DNA of 62,525 nt from Actinomycetales bacterium JB111 (GTDB lineage Bacteria > Actinomycetota > Actinomycetes > Actinomycetales > Actinomycetaceae). Below are positions 51,859 through 60,583 of the stretch, in pieces. Within the stretch, counting starts at the first letter, position 1. Each line of letters begins with the position of its first letter. Under the pieces are notes generated by a model, which did not search any database, was not told the origin of the DNA, and saw only the letters and a program-made list of their open reading frames with translations. The position numbers and the translations under genes are program-made. The DNA is taken from contig FUHX01000081.1 of the NCBI GenBank assembly GCA_900163555.1, positions 1-62,525 of the forward strand, in the 5' to 3' direction.

Positions 51859-52302
51859 GTGGTAGCCGACGATCGATCCCGCCGACTCGCCCAGGTGGCC
51901 GCCCGCGCGGCCGCCGAGAAGAAGGCGGAGGAAATCATCGCCCTGGACGTCTCGGAGCACCTCGTGCTCACCGACGTCTTCCTCGTGGCCTCCGGTTCCA
52001 ACGAGCGGCAGGTGCGGTCGATCGTCGAGGCGATCGAGGACGCCCTGCGCGAGGAGGGCGTGAAGCCCGTGCGGACCGAGGGGCGCTCCGAGGCGCGGTG
52101 GGTCCTCGCGGACTACTCGGACATCGTGGTGCACGTCCAGCACGCCGAGGACCGCGAGTACTACGCGCTCGAGCGGCTGTGGCGCGACTGCCCGGTCGTC
52201 GAGCTCGACCTCGAGGGGATCGGGGACGCGGACGGCTCGGATGGAGCGGGCGGGCCCGGCGCGGATGAGGCCGACCAGGACGAGGCGGGGGAGGCCCGGT
52301 GA
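51859..52302 (+). CDS. rsfS: Ribosomal silencing factor
   Basis: A 147-residue RsfS/Iojap protein, which binds L14 of the 50S subunit and blocks subunit joining when nutrients are scarce. Conserved parts are LDVSEHLVLTDVFLVASG, NERQVRSIVEAIED, and WVLADYSDIVVHV, followed by YYALERLW. The last 30 residues form an acidic Gly/Asp tail. GTG 51859 follows GAGGAGAC. It overlaps the phosphatase gene by GTGA. Confidence 0.95.
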   Translation: MVADDRSRRLAQVAARAAAEKKAEEIIALDVSEHLVLTDVFLVASGSNERQVRSIVEAIEDALREEGVKPVRTEGRSEARWVLADYSDIVVHVQHAEDREYYALERLWRDCPVVELDLEGIGDADGSDGAGGPGADEADQDEAGEAR

Positions 52303-53054
52303 CCGCGCGCGCGATCATCCTGCTGCGGCACGGCCAGACGGACTACAACAAGGACCTGCGCATGCAGGGCCAGATCGACATCCCGCTCAACGACCTCGGT
52401 CGTGAGCAGGCCAACCGTGCGGCCGAGGTGCTTGCCCGGGCCGGCGTGAGCCGTGTCGTGGCCTCGGACCTGTCGCGGGCCACCGAGACCGGGCGGATCC
52501 TCGCCGAGGCCGCCGGGGTGAACCTCGAGATCGACGGCCGGCTCAAGGAGCGCGGCTTCGGCAGCTGGGAGGGCTTCACGCGCGACGAGCTCGAGGAGAG
52601 CCACCCGGAGGAGTACGAGGTCTGGCGTGGCGGCGGCGACCCCGCCGGCATCGGCGTGGAGTCCCGCGCGGACGCCGCGCAGCGCGTCGCCGAGGCCATC
52701 CTCGAGGTGGGGGAGGCCGCGGCCGACGGCGAGGTGGTCGCGATCGCGTCCCACGGCGCCGCCATCACGCTCGGCATCTCCGAGGTGCTCGGGCTCGGGC
52801 CCCAGTGGTTCGGGTTCGGCGGCATGGGCAACTGCCACTGGTCCGTGCTGGGGCAGAACGGGGACCGGGAGCCGGCCTGGCGCCTCGCCGTGCACAACGT
52901 CGGCGTGGACCTGGTGCCGAAGACCCAGCTCACCGTGTTCGAGAAGCCGGGGGCCGGCGCCTCGGGGCAGGACCAGCAGGTGATCGGGGCGTCCGGGCGT
53001 ATGACCCACTCGGACCCCGCGGGCGTCCCGGAGAGCTGGAACAAGGGGACGTGA
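52299..53054 (+). CDS. Histidine phosphatase (GpgP-like)
   Basis: A 251-residue phosphoglycerate-mutase-like phosphatase. The catalytic LLRHGQTDYNK, the Arg in SDLSRATETG, Glu in RLKERGFGSWEG and second His in IASHGAA are all present. In mycobacteria the gene after rsfS encodes glucosyl-3-phosphoglycerate phosphatase (GpgP), so the same role in methylglucose-lipopolysaccharide metabolism is possible but not shown here. A Gly-rich tail of about 40 residues follows the domain. GTGA overlap with rsfS. Confidence 0.88.
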   Translation: MTARAIILLRHGQTDYNKDLRMQGQIDIPLNDLGREQANRAAEVLARAGVSRVVASDLSRATETGRILAEAAGVNLEIDGRLKERGFGSWEGFTRDELEESHPEEYEVWRGGGDPAGIGVESRADAAQRVAEAILEVGEAAADGEVVAIASHGAAITLGISEVLGLGPQWFGFGGMGNCHWSVLGQNGDREPAWRLAVHNVGVDLVPKTQLTVFEKPGAGASGQDQQVIGASGRMTHSDPAGVPESWNKGT

Positions 53055-53104
53055 TCCACCTCTGACCCGCGTGCTCGGGATCACCCCCGCGGGGGCCGCC
53101 TGAG

Positions 53105-53135
53105 TTGGCTAAGTGGTCAGACGGTGACGTAAAGT
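53105..53135 (+). promoter_or_regulatory. tRNA-Ala promoter
   Basis: TTGGCT (53105-53110) and TAAAGT (53130-53135) with a 19-base spacer lie about 20 bases upstream of the tRNA. The spacing is slightly long. Confidence 0.45.
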
Positions 53136-53156
53136 TGTCCTCGCCCTTCGGGGCAC

Positions 53157-53229
53157 GGGGCTATGGCGCAGTTGGTAGCGCGCTTCCATGGCATGGAAGA
53201 GGTCGGGGGTTCGAATCCCCCTAGCTCCA
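53157..53229 (+). tRNA. tRNA-Ala (GGC)
   Basis: A 73-base cloverleaf: acceptor stem GGGGCTA with TAGCTCC (one G-U), D arm GCGC/GCGC, anticodon stem CTTCC/GGAAG with loop ATGGCAT (anticodon GGC), T arm GGGGG/CCCCC with TTCGAAT, discriminator A. CCA is not encoded. It reads the GCC codon. It closes the conserved nadD-rsfS-gpgP block and borders a variable region with toxin-antitoxin remnants. Confidence 0.97.
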
Positions 53230-53260
53230 CTCGAGAAACTCTTGAGACAGTGACTCGTCG

Positions 53261-53290
53261 CGAAGGGCCCGCCGGAAGGCGGGCCCTTCG
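53261..53290 (+). terminator. tRNA-Ala terminator
   Basis: Perfect 13-base arms 53261-53273 and 53278-53290 with loop GGAA, 31 bases after the tRNA. Confidence 0.88.
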
Positions 53291-53356
53291 CCGTTGTGTG
53301 GGACGCCGACGTTCCCGTGAGAGCAATCAGCTCCGCGATCCAGTCTGAGGAGTCGT

Positions 53357-53737
53357 ATGTCGGAAGACGTCACTGTCGGTCTTGTCCGCGCACTGATCCA
53401 GAACCTGAAGGGGGCTCCGGAGGACTGGGCGGCATTCGCTCTCGTCCTCGAGCTCGACGGTCAGAAGGTCAGCGCGGTCCACGGCTTCGCGTACTCCGCG
53501 GACGGCGCGGCCTCCGGTGCGGCGGCCTCGCCGTCCAGCATCAGGCCCGCGGTCGCCGCGTACACCGACTCGCACTACTCGCCTGAGCAGCCCCTGCCGG
53601 TGGCGCTCCTGGTGCAGTTCGACCGGACGAACGGGCGTGATGAGGTGACCTTCGAGGACACCGATCGCGGACGGTGGAAGGTCACGCCCGCCAACTTCTC
53701 CACCATCCGGCACGAGCTGCGTCCACAGTTCAGCTGA
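53357..53737 (+). CDS. Hypothetical protein, YezG-immunity-like
   Basis: A 126-residue acidic soluble protein with no signal or membrane segment. The C-terminal part LLVQFDRTNGRDEVTFEDTD and GRWKVTPANFSTIRHELRP resembles the end of YezG/DUF600-type immunity proteins of polymorphic toxins. That is similarity by eye only and no toxin partner lies nearby. ATG 53357 follows CTGAGGAG. It is the first gene after tRNA-Ala, a common place for acquired genes. Confidence 0.6.
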   Translation: MSEDVTVGLVRALIQNLKGAPEDWAAFALVLELDGQKVSAVHGFAYSADGAASGAAASPSSIRPAVAAYTDSHYSPEQPLPVALLVQFDRTNGRDEVTFEDTDRGRWKVTPANFSTIRHELRPQFS

Positions 53738-53840
53738 GCGCCGCATTGCCCGCTGCTGCATTGCGGGGCCGGTCTCCTCGGTGAGTGCGTCGCAGACCGG
53801 GGTGTTGAGAACGTGTCGGACACGTCGACATCCTTGTGGC

Positions 53841-54041
53841 ATGTCAACCTCGATCTTGTTCCGGCCCACGGTCGAGGACGGCCGCATCCTGCGTGAGGCC
53901 GCCCGTCCGGGGGAGAGCACCTCGGACACGGTCCGACGCGCGCTGCGGCTTCTGGACCACGAGCGCTGGCTCGGGCAGTTTCGCGACGATTCCGTGAACC
54001 TCAAGGACGAGGACCTCAACGCTGAGCCGGACGCTTGGTGA
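53841..54041 (+). CDS. Antitoxin of a MazEF-like pair
   Basis: A 66-residue protein. An N-terminal ribbon-helix-helix-like part (ILFRPTVEDGRILREAA, STSDTVRRALRLLDHERW) precedes a short acidic tail (NLKDEDLNAEPDAW) of the type that wraps a toxin. The TGA overlaps the GTG of the following MazF-like reading frame (GTGA), the standard arrangement of toxin-antitoxin pairs. ATG 53841 was chosen over an upstream start at 53781. It appears intact although its toxin is broken. Confidence 0.78.
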   Translation: MSTSILFRPTVEDGRILREAARPGESTSDTVRRALRLLDHERWLGQFRDDSVNLKDEDLNAEPDAW

Positions 54042-54379
54042 TCCGCGGGGTCATCTGCCGCATCGACCTCGGCCGGCCGCGCGGTTAGAAGCATTGCGGG
54101 AGATGCCTCGGTCTGGTGGTGTCGCCCTCCGAATCACCGCTGTCGGTCGTGACCGTGATCCCCACGTCGACGTCTGCGGGTCCGTCGATCCACCGACCCG
54201 AGGTGGAGATCGCAGAGCGACCGTCCCGGCTGCTGGTCGATCAGATCCGTTCGATCGACGCCGACTACGTTGTGGGTGAGCCCGTGGACTACCTCACCCG
54301 CGAGGAGATGTCCGAGGCGGAACTTGCCCTCGCGCACTATCTCGGTATCGCGTCGCTTGCTCCACCTCGCGGCGGATAG
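54038..54379 (+). pseudogene. MazF/PemK toxin gene with internal amber stop
   Basis: The frame starts GTG 54038 with IRGVICRIDLGRPRG, the usual beginning of an actinobacterial MazF-type mRNA endonuclease. TAG follows at 54086-54088. The same frame then continues with GLVVSPSESPLSVVTVIPTS, RLLVDQIRSIDADYV and TREEMSEAELALAHYLGI, matching the rest of the family with no gap. The stop falls where intact homologues have His-Glu-Gln, and nearby Arg positions are Cys, so the toxin is very probably inactive. A restart at GTG 54116 would lack the catalytic N-terminus. Confidence 0.85.
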
Positions 54380-54415
54380 ACCACAGAGGCGCCCGCCGCA
54401 CGACCAAGGAGAACC

Positions 54416-54805
54416 GTGAACCGCACAAGCACCATGCCGCGCACCACCATCGTCGTCGGGGGGATCCTCGTGGTCCTCGGCGTGGCGAGCTACATCGCCA
54501 CCTCGTTCGCGAGCTGGACGGCACTCATCCCGGCGATCCTCGGAGCGCTCCTGGTCGTCTTCGGGGTCGTCGGCATCAGCCGGCCCAAGCTCGGCGTCCA
54601 CATCGCCCTCGTGGTCGCCCTCGCGGGCGTCGGCGGGACCCTCATGAACGTCGTCAAGATCGGCGACGTGTTCGCCGGGACCGCTGAGCGCCCCGTCGCC
54701 GTCGTCGTCAGCGCCATCACCTTCGTGCTGCTCGTCGCCTACATCGTGCTCGGCGTGCGCTCGTTCATCCAGGCGCGTCGCTGGAAGCAGGAGGCCGCCG
54801 CGTAG
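54416..54805 (+). CDS. Four-helix membrane protein
   Basis: A 129-residue protein with four predicted membrane helices (about 9-28, 32-52, 60-78, 93-113) and short loops, ending in a basic RRWKQEAAA. It is not recognised beyond being a small integral membrane protein. GTG 54416 follows AAGGAGAA. Its last 41 bases overlap the converging tetR gene. Confidence 0.75.
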   Translation: MNRTSTMPRTTIVVGGILVVLGVASYIATSFASWTALIPAILGALLVVFGVVGISRPKLGVHIALVVALAGVGGTLMNVVKIGDVFAGTAERPVAVVVSAITFVLLVAYIVLGVRSFIQARRWKQEAAA

Positions 54806-55505
54806 CGCCGAGCATCTGCTCGACGCCGGCGATCCGCATCTCGACGAACGCCGCGAACATCCCGTCGCTCGAACGCCCGGGCAGCCCCGACGCTGCCCGG
54901 GCGTTCGGCGCCTCGACCTCCGGCAGCGCCTCCAGCCATGCCCTCGGCACGGGGCGCTCGAGCTCGGCGCGCACCGGCTCGGGGCTGCGGTCGTAGCGGT
55001 AGTCCACCAGGATCGAGAACGCGAACACGTCCAGCAGGAACGCCGTGCGCGCGTCGACGGCCTGCTCGAGGCTCAGGCCGATGCCGACGAAGAACTCCAG
55101 CATGCGCTCGGCCGTCGTGATCCGCCGCGGGTCGATCGACGCGGCCGTCACGGTCTCGTCGAGGGAGATCAGCGTCGCGCGCGAGTGGCGGCGGTAGATC
55201 TCGCGCGCCTCCGCGTAGGCCGTGCGAAGGGCGTCCCGCCAGTCCGCCTGGTCGAAGGCATGTTCCGGCAGCTGCCGCAGCAGCTCGGCCGCGACGAGGT
55301 CGACGACCTCCTGGCGGTCGGCGACGTGGTTGTAGAGCGCCCGCGGCGTCACGCCGAGCTCGCGAGCGAGCCGGTGCATGGTGACCTCGCCGAAGCCCTC
55401 GTCGCCCGCGAGCCGCAGCGCGGTCGCGACGATTGAGTCGCGGGTGACAGCACTACGCCCGCGCGGGCGGCCGCGCCCGCGTCCCGAGCTCCCCTGGGTA
55501 GGCAT
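54765..55505 (-). CDS. TetR-family regulator
   Basis: A 246-residue regulator. The helix-turn-helix is RDSIVATALRLAGDEGFGEV followed by VTMHRLARELGVTPRALYNHVADRQEV; the rest is the ligand/dimer domain. ATG 55505 lies 7 bases after TACGCT (minus strand 55518-55513) and so is probably leaderless; an upstream in-frame start at 55541 is rejected. It is divergent from the fused ABC transporter with 77 bases between starts and is its likely repressor. Confidence 0.9.
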   Translation of the reverse strand: MPTQGSSGRGRGRPRGRSAVTRDSIVATALRLAGDEGFGEVTMHRLARELGVTPRALYNHVADRQEVVDLVAAELLRQLPEHAFDQADWRDALRTAYAEAREIYRRHSRATLISLDETVTAASIDPRRITTAERMLEFFVGIGLSLEQAVDARTAFLLDVFAFSILVDYRYDRSPEPVRAELERPVPRAWLEALPEVEAPNARAASGLPGRSSDGMFAAFVEMRIAGVEQMLGATRRPPASSDAPG

Positions 55506-55546
55506 GCCGGCCAGCGTAACGACCGATCTCAAGAAATACACGCCTG

Positions 55547-55575
55547 TTGATTTATCTCCGGACTGTCTCTACCGT
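55547..55575 (+). promoter_or_regulatory. Promoter of the fused ABC transporter operon
   Basis: TTGATT (55547-55552) and TACCGT (55570-55575) with a 17-base spacer. The GTG at 55583 is 7 bases on. The AT-rich core between the divergent starts is where a TetR operator would be expected; no perfect palindrome stands out. Confidence 0.6.
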
Positions 55576-55582
55576 CGGTTAG

Positions 55583-58500
55583 GTGACCCTTACCAGCGCG
55601 CCCCCGGCCGCGCGCACCACCCACCACGACCAGGAACCGCCCACGTCTCTCAGGGTGATCGTCGCGAGGCACCGCCTCCGCCTCATCGGCTCGGCCGTGT
55701 GCGCGGTTGTCGCCGCGGCCGGCTCCCTCGCCCCGTTCGTCGCGGTCTACGCGGTGACGGTCGCCCTCTTCTCCGACGACGGCGACCCGGGCCGGATCCC
55801 CGCGATCGCCGGCTGGACCGCCGTTGCGATCGTGCTGCGGGCCGTGGCCCAGGGCGTGTCCACGCACCTTGGGCACGTCGCCGCCTACCGCGTCCTGGCC
55901 GACGTGCGCCGCACGCTCGCCCGCCGACTGCAGGTGATCCCGCTCGCCCGCGTGCGACAGCGCTCGACCGGCGAGATGAAGAAGGTCCTGCACGACGACG
56001 TCGAGCAGCTCGAGGAGGCACTCGCCCACGGCGTACCCGACGGCGCCGCGGCCGCCGCCGTCCCGCTCGTCACCACCGCACTGCTCCTCGCGCTCGACTG
56101 GCGCCTCGCACTCGTCGCCCTCGGATCTCTCGTGCTCCTGGTGGCGGTCTCCGCCGTCGGCATGAGGCTGGCCATGCGCAGCAACGAGGCGCAGGCCAAG
56201 CACGCCACGGTGCTGCAGGGCGCGATCATGGGCTACCTGCAGGGCATCGAGGTGATCCGCAGCTTCGTGCGCGCCGACCGCACGGCGGCGCGGGCGAGCC
56301 GGGCCGTGCTGGAGGCCGAGCGGCTCGAGATCGCCTCGACCTCGGGGGCCGGCCGCTGGGTCGTCGCGGTCATGTCGGTCGCGACCGGGTGCACGGTGGC
56401 GCTGCTCCTGCCGGTCGCCGGACCGCTGTTCCTCGACGGCGACATCAGCTTCGCCACGATGGCACTGTTCCTCCTGCTCGCGCTCGGCTACCTCACGCCC
56501 GTCATCGGCCTCGTCGGCACGCTCGCGACGATCATGGTGCGCGTACAGCTCGCGGCGGGCAGCGTCAGCGAGCTGCTCGAGGCGCCCTCGCTGCCGACCC
56601 CCACCGAGCCGCGCGTGCCGGAGCGCTTCGACGTGCACGTCGAGGGCGTCTCGTTCGCCTACGAGCCCGACCACCCCGTGCTGGCCGACGTCTCCCTGGT
56701 CGTCCCGGAGGGCGCGACGACGGCGCTCGTCGGCCATACGGGCAGCGGCAAGTCCACGCTCGCGAGCCTTCTCGCACGCCACGCCGACGTCGACGCCGGC
56801 GCCGTGCGGATCGGCGGCGTCGACGTGCGGGACATCGCCACCGACGTGCTCGCGAGGACGGTGGCCTTCGTCCAGCAGAGCGAGCACATCTTCGCGGCGT
56901 CGTTGCTCGAGAACATCCGCATCGCCCGGCCCGACGCGACCGACGCGGAGGTCGTGGCCGCCGCGACGGACGCCCAGCTGGCTCCGGTCGCCGACAAGCT
57001 GCCCGACGGGTGGGGGACCGAGCTGCCCTCCGGTGGCGGCACGCTCTCCGGCGGCGAGCGGCAGCGCATCGCCATCGCGCGAGCACTGCTGAAGGACGCC
57101 CGCGTGCTCGTGCTCGACGAGATCACCGCCTCGCTGGATGCCGCGACCGAGCGCGCGACCCTCGCCGCGATCGCGCGGGCGAGCCGGGGCAGGACGGTCA
57201 TCGCGATCGCGCACCGGCTCTCGACGATCCAGGACGCCGCTGAGATCGCCTACCTCGACGGCGGTCGCATCGTCGACCGCGCGCCGCACGCGGAGCTGCT
57301 CGCCCGGTGCGAGCCGTACGCGGACCTGTGGCACGCCTACACGCACGCGGCGGGCTGGCGCCTGGCCGGCACCGCGAAGGCGGCGCCCGAGGTCGCGCCG
57401 ATCGACGACGTCGAAGCGGCCGAAGCCGTCGCGGCCGACGTCGACCCCGTCGAGACCGACGTCGACCCCATCGGGACCGATGTCGACCCCGCCAAGGCTG
57501 ACGACGTCGGTGCCCGCGAGCGCGCCGCCGCGCGGCTCGCGCGGCCCGGGATCGCGAGGCTGGGCTTTGCCCGGCAGTGGCGGGCGCTGTACGGCGCCTC
57601 GTGGCCTCGACTGCTCCGGCACGGCGTCGTCCGGCTCGTGGCGGAGGGCCTCGTGCGCGGCGTGCCGCTCATCGCCGTCTTCGTGGTGGTCACCGCGGCG
57701 ACCGGGAACCCCGTGATCGGTTCCGGGCTGGACACCACCATGGTCGCGGTGGTCACCGCCCTGCTCGTCGGCGGCCTCGCCGCGCGACTGCTCGCGTCGG
57801 TCTGGGCCAACGGCCTGGTCTGGCGGCTCTCCGCCGCGGCGAAGGCCGACCTCCAGCTGTCCCTGCTCTCGCGGATGCGCCGCGTGCCGCTGGGGTTCTT
57901 CCGGCGCACCGACTCGGGCAGGCTCTCGACGCTCATCGGCAACGACGTGCCGATGCTCGACTTCCAGAACGTGCCCCAGCAGATCGTCGGCAGCCTCGTC
58001 CAGCCGATCTGCTCGGTCGTCCTGCTGTGCATCGTCGACTGGCGGCTCGCCTGCGCCGCCCTCGCCGGCTTCCCGGTGTTTTGGGCGCTGACCGTGTGGA
58101 GCGATCGCGTCTACCGCCGGGTGTTCGCCGACCTGCACGTAGCCCGGCGGTCGACGACCTCCGTGCTGCTCGACCAGGTGCGCGGCACCGCCGTCCTGCG
58201 TGGCAACCCCGGTTCGGGGATGGAGCGCCGCGCCGATTCGGCGATCGACGACCTGGCGCGCGCCAGCACGTCGATGTCGGTCGGCGCCGCCCCGGCGACG
58301 GCGCTCGGCGCGATCGCGGTCGAGCTCGGCCTCGTCCTGCTCATCCTGCTCGGAGCGGCGCTGTCGGCCGCCGGAGCCGTGGACGCCGTGACCCTGCTGG
58401 CGTTCCTGTTCCTGTCGCTCGCGATCTACCAGCCCATCCAGGAGCTCATGTCGCTGACGGGGTACCGCCGCAGCCAGCAGCAGGTCGCCGCGGCGATCGC

Positions 58501-59287
58501 CGACGTGTGGGAGGAGCCGGTCCTGCGGGAGCCGGACCGGCCCACGCGCCCCGCGGATGCGTCCGTCGCGTTCGAGGGGGTCACCTTCCGCTACGACGGC
58601 GCCGACACCCCCGCGCTCGACGACGTCACCTTCGACGTCCCGTCGGGCCGGGTCACCGCGCTCGTGGGGCGTTCCGGCGCGGGCAAGTCGACGGCCGCCC
58701 ACCTGATCGCCAGGCTGTGGGACCCGGACGCCGGCGCGGTGCGGATCGGTGGCGTCGCGCTATCGGACCTTGGGTCCGACGGCGTCGTCGCCCAGGTCGC
58801 CGTGGTCCAGCAGCACGTCTACCTGTTCGACGACACCGTGCGGGAGAACCTGCGGATCGCGCGGCCGGGAGCGACCGACGAGGAGCTGTGGGAGGCGCTG
58901 CGGGTCGCCCAGTGCGACGACGTCGTCCGGGAACTTCCGCACGGTCTGGGCACGGCGCTGAACGACGGCGGCACCGACCTCTCGGGCGGGCAGCGGCAGC
59001 GCCTCGCCATCGCCCGCGCGCTGCTCAAGGACGCCCCGATCCTCGTGCTCGACGAGGCCGTCGCCTCGGTCGACCCCGGCACCGAGGACCGCATCCAGCA
59101 GGCGATCGCCTCGCTCGCCGCGGCGCGCACCGTCATCGTCATCGCCCACCGCATCACCACCGTGCAGGCCGCCGACCGGATCGTCGTCCTCGACGACGGA
59201 CGCGTCGCGGGGGTCGGCACGCACGACGAGCTCGTCGCGGTATGCCCCGAGTACGCCGCGCTCGCCCAGGAACAAGGAGCAGCATGA
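55583..59287 (+). CDS. Fused two-half ABC transporter (siderophore type)
   Basis: A 1234-residue protein made of two complete exporter-type halves. Each has about six membrane helices and an ATPase. Half 1: Walker A GHTGSGKST (384-392), LSGGERQRIAIARALL, LVLDEITASLD. Half 2: Walker A GRSGAGKST (about 1029-1037), LSGGQRQRLAIARALL, LVLDEAVASVD. Both ATP sites look competent. The linker (about 600-650) has a repeated Asp-Val-Asp-Pro motif. With the RhtX/FptX-type carrier downstream (ATGA overlap), the set mirrors the PchHI-FptX pyochelin locus, so siderophore handling is inferred. GTG 55583 appears leaderless. Confidence 0.88.
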   Translation: MTLTSAPPAARTTHHDQEPPTSLRVIVARHRLRLIGSAVCAVVAAAGSLAPFVAVYAVTVALFSDDGDPGRIPAIAGWTAVAIVLRAVAQGVSTHLGHVAAYRVLADVRRTLARRLQVIPLARVRQRSTGEMKKVLHDDVEQLEEALAHGVPDGAAAAAVPLVTTALLLALDWRLALVALGSLVLLVAVSAVGMRLAMRSNEAQAKHATVLQGAIMGYLQGIEVIRSFVRADRTAARASRAVLEAERLEIASTSGAGRWVVAVMSVATGCTVALLLPVAGPLFLDGDISFATMALFLLLALGYLTPVIGLVGTLATIMVRVQLAAGSVSELLEAPSLPTPTEPRVPERFDVHVEGVSFAYEPDHPVLADVSLVVPEGATTALVGHTGSGKSTLASLLARHADVDAGAVRIGGVDVRDIATDVLARTVAFVQQSEHIFAASLLENIRIARPDATDAEVVAAATDAQLAPVADKLPDGWGTELPSGGGTLSGGERQRIAIARALLKDARVLVLDEITASLDAATERATLAAIARASRGRTVIAIAHRLSTIQDAAEIAYLDGGRIVDRAPHAELLARCEPYADLWHAYTHAAGWRLAGTAKAAPEVAPIDDVEAAEAVAADVDPVETDVDPIGTDVDPAKADDVGARERAAARLARPGIARLGFARQWRALYGASWPRLLRHGVVRLVAEGLVRGVPLIAVFVVVTAATGNPVIGSGLDTTMVAVVTALLVGGLAARLLASVWANGLVWRLSAAAKADLQLSLLSRMRRVPLGFFRRTDSGRLSTLIGNDVPMLDFQNVPQQIVGSLVQPICSVVLLCIVDWRLACAALAGFPVFWALTVWSDRVYRRVFADLHVARRSTTSVLLDQVRGTAVLRGNPGSGMERRADSAIDDLARASTSMSVGAAPATALGAIAVELGLVLLILLGAALSAAGAVDAVTLLAFLFLSLAIYQPIQELMSLTGYRRSQQQVAAAIADVWEEPVLREPDRPTRPADASVAFEGVTFRYDGADTPALDDVTFDVPSGRVTALVGRSGAGKSTAAHLIARLWDPDAGAVRIGGVALSDLGSDGVVAQVAVVQQHVYLFDDTVRENLRIARPGATDEELWEALRVAQCDDVVRELPHGLGTALNDGGTDLSGGQRQRLAIARALLKDAPILVLDEAVASVDPGTEDRIQQAIASLAAARTVIVIAHRITTVQAADRIVVLDDGRVAGVGTHDELVAVCPEYAALAQEQGAA

Positions 59288-60525
59288 CCACGACCGTCCG
59301 ACCGGACACCACGCGCACCGAGCGCCTGCTGCTCGTCGCCGCGCTCTACAGCACCCAGAACCTCAGCCTGGGGTTCTTCACCTACGCCTTCCTCACGATC
59401 GCGCAGGCGCGCGGCGTGCCGCTCGCGCTCATCGGCACGGCCTCCGGCGTGGCCATCCTGCTCACGCTGAAGTTCCTGTGGGCGCCCGTCGTCGACCGCT
59501 TCGGCTCGCGCCGGGTCGGGCACTACCGCGGCTGGCTGCTGCTGACCCAGTCCCTGCTCGTGCTCGGCTGCGCCTCGTTGGCCCTGTTCGACCCGGCCGA
59601 GCAGTTCACGACCCTGCTCGCCGTGTTCGCGGTGCTGTTCGTCGTCGCGGGCACGCAGGACATCGCCGCCGACGCCGCGGCGACCCGCACCCTGCGCCCC
59701 GACGAGCGCGGCCTCGGCAACGGCTTCCAGTCCGCCGGCGCGTCGGTCGCGCAGGTCGTCGGCGGTGGCGTCGTCCTCGTCGTCTACCAGGCCGCCGGCT
59801 GGCAGGCCGCCGCGCTCTGCCTCGCCGCGGCCTCCGCGCTGCCGCTGCCGTTCGTGCTGCGCTGGCGGGAGAACGACGAGGCGCGGGACCTCGACGCCCC
59901 GCGCGCGACCCTGCGCACGGTCGTGTCGTTCTTCGCCGACCGCCGCGTGCGGTGGTGGAGCCTCGTGCTCCTGCCCGCCTACACCGCCGGGTTCACCGTC
60001 GCCTACAACCTGGTGCGCCCGCTGCTGGTGGACGCCGGCTGGGACGAGGCCACGATCGGACTCGTGGTGGTGATCGGCGGTTCGCTCACGGGCGTCGTCG
60101 CCGGCATCGCCGCGGGGGCGGGCATCCGGCGGTTCGGGCGCCGTCGGGCGCTCGTGTGGCTCGGTGGCTTCCAGGTGCTCGCGGCCCTCGCCGTGGTGCC
60201 CATGGCCTACGGGATGGTCTGGCCCTGGTACGTGGGCGCCGTCGTCGGGCTCGCGAACGCGGCGTTCGCCGCGGGCTTCGCGATCGTCTACACGATCTGC
60301 ATGGACCTCACGCGGCCGGAGAGCGCGGGCACGGACTTCACTCTGTTCACGACCATCGGGAGCCTGGTCATGGTGCTGTGCGCCGGCATCGGGATCGCCC
60401 TGTCCGGCCTGGTCGGGTTCGGGCCGGTCGCGATCGGCGCGGGCCTCGTGGCCGCGGTCGGCGTGGCCTTCGCGGCATGGGGAGTCGGCGAGGTGCTCGA
60501 GGAACGCACCCCGGTCGGCGCGTGA
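59284..60525 (+). CDS. RhtX/FptX-type siderophore MFS transporter
   Basis: A 413-residue MFS protein with about 12 helices. The start LLVAALYSTQNLSLGFFTYAF, KFLWAPVVDRFGSRRVGHYR (motif A-like) and GTQDIAADAAATRTL are characteristic of the AmpG-related RhtX/FptX family that imports siderophores across the inner membrane. It overlaps the ABC gene by ATGA. It would bring a ferri-siderophore, or a peptide-like ligand as in AmpG, into the cell. No siderophore biosynthesis gene is in the window. Confidence 0.85.
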   Translation: MTTTVRPDTTRTERLLLVAALYSTQNLSLGFFTYAFLTIAQARGVPLALIGTASGVAILLTLKFLWAPVVDRFGSRRVGHYRGWLLLTQSLLVLGCASLALFDPAEQFTTLLAVFAVLFVVAGTQDIAADAAATRTLRPDERGLGNGFQSAGASVAQVVGGGVVLVVYQAAGWQAAALCLAAASALPLPFVLRWRENDEARDLDAPRATLRTVVSFFADRRVRWWSLVLLPAYTAGFTVAYNLVRPLLVDAGWDEATIGLVVVIGGSLTGVVAGIAAGAGIRRFGRRRALVWLGGFQVLAALAVVPMAYGMVWPWYVGAVVGLANAAFAAGFAIVYTICMDLTRPESAGTDFTLFTTIGSLVMVLCAGIGIALSGLVGFGPVAIGAGLVAAVGVAFAAWGVGEVLEERTPVGA

Positions 60526-60583
60526 TCGGAGAAAGCCTCAGCTGCACTGGGGCGGACGGGCATTTTCGTATAACATTAATGAC

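Noticed and set aside
53101-53140. A second tRNA-like segment (TGGCTAAGTGGTCAGACGG)
   Set aside because: It looks like a D-arm fragment, but no acceptor or anticodon stem can be formed around it; it fits better as promoter sequence.
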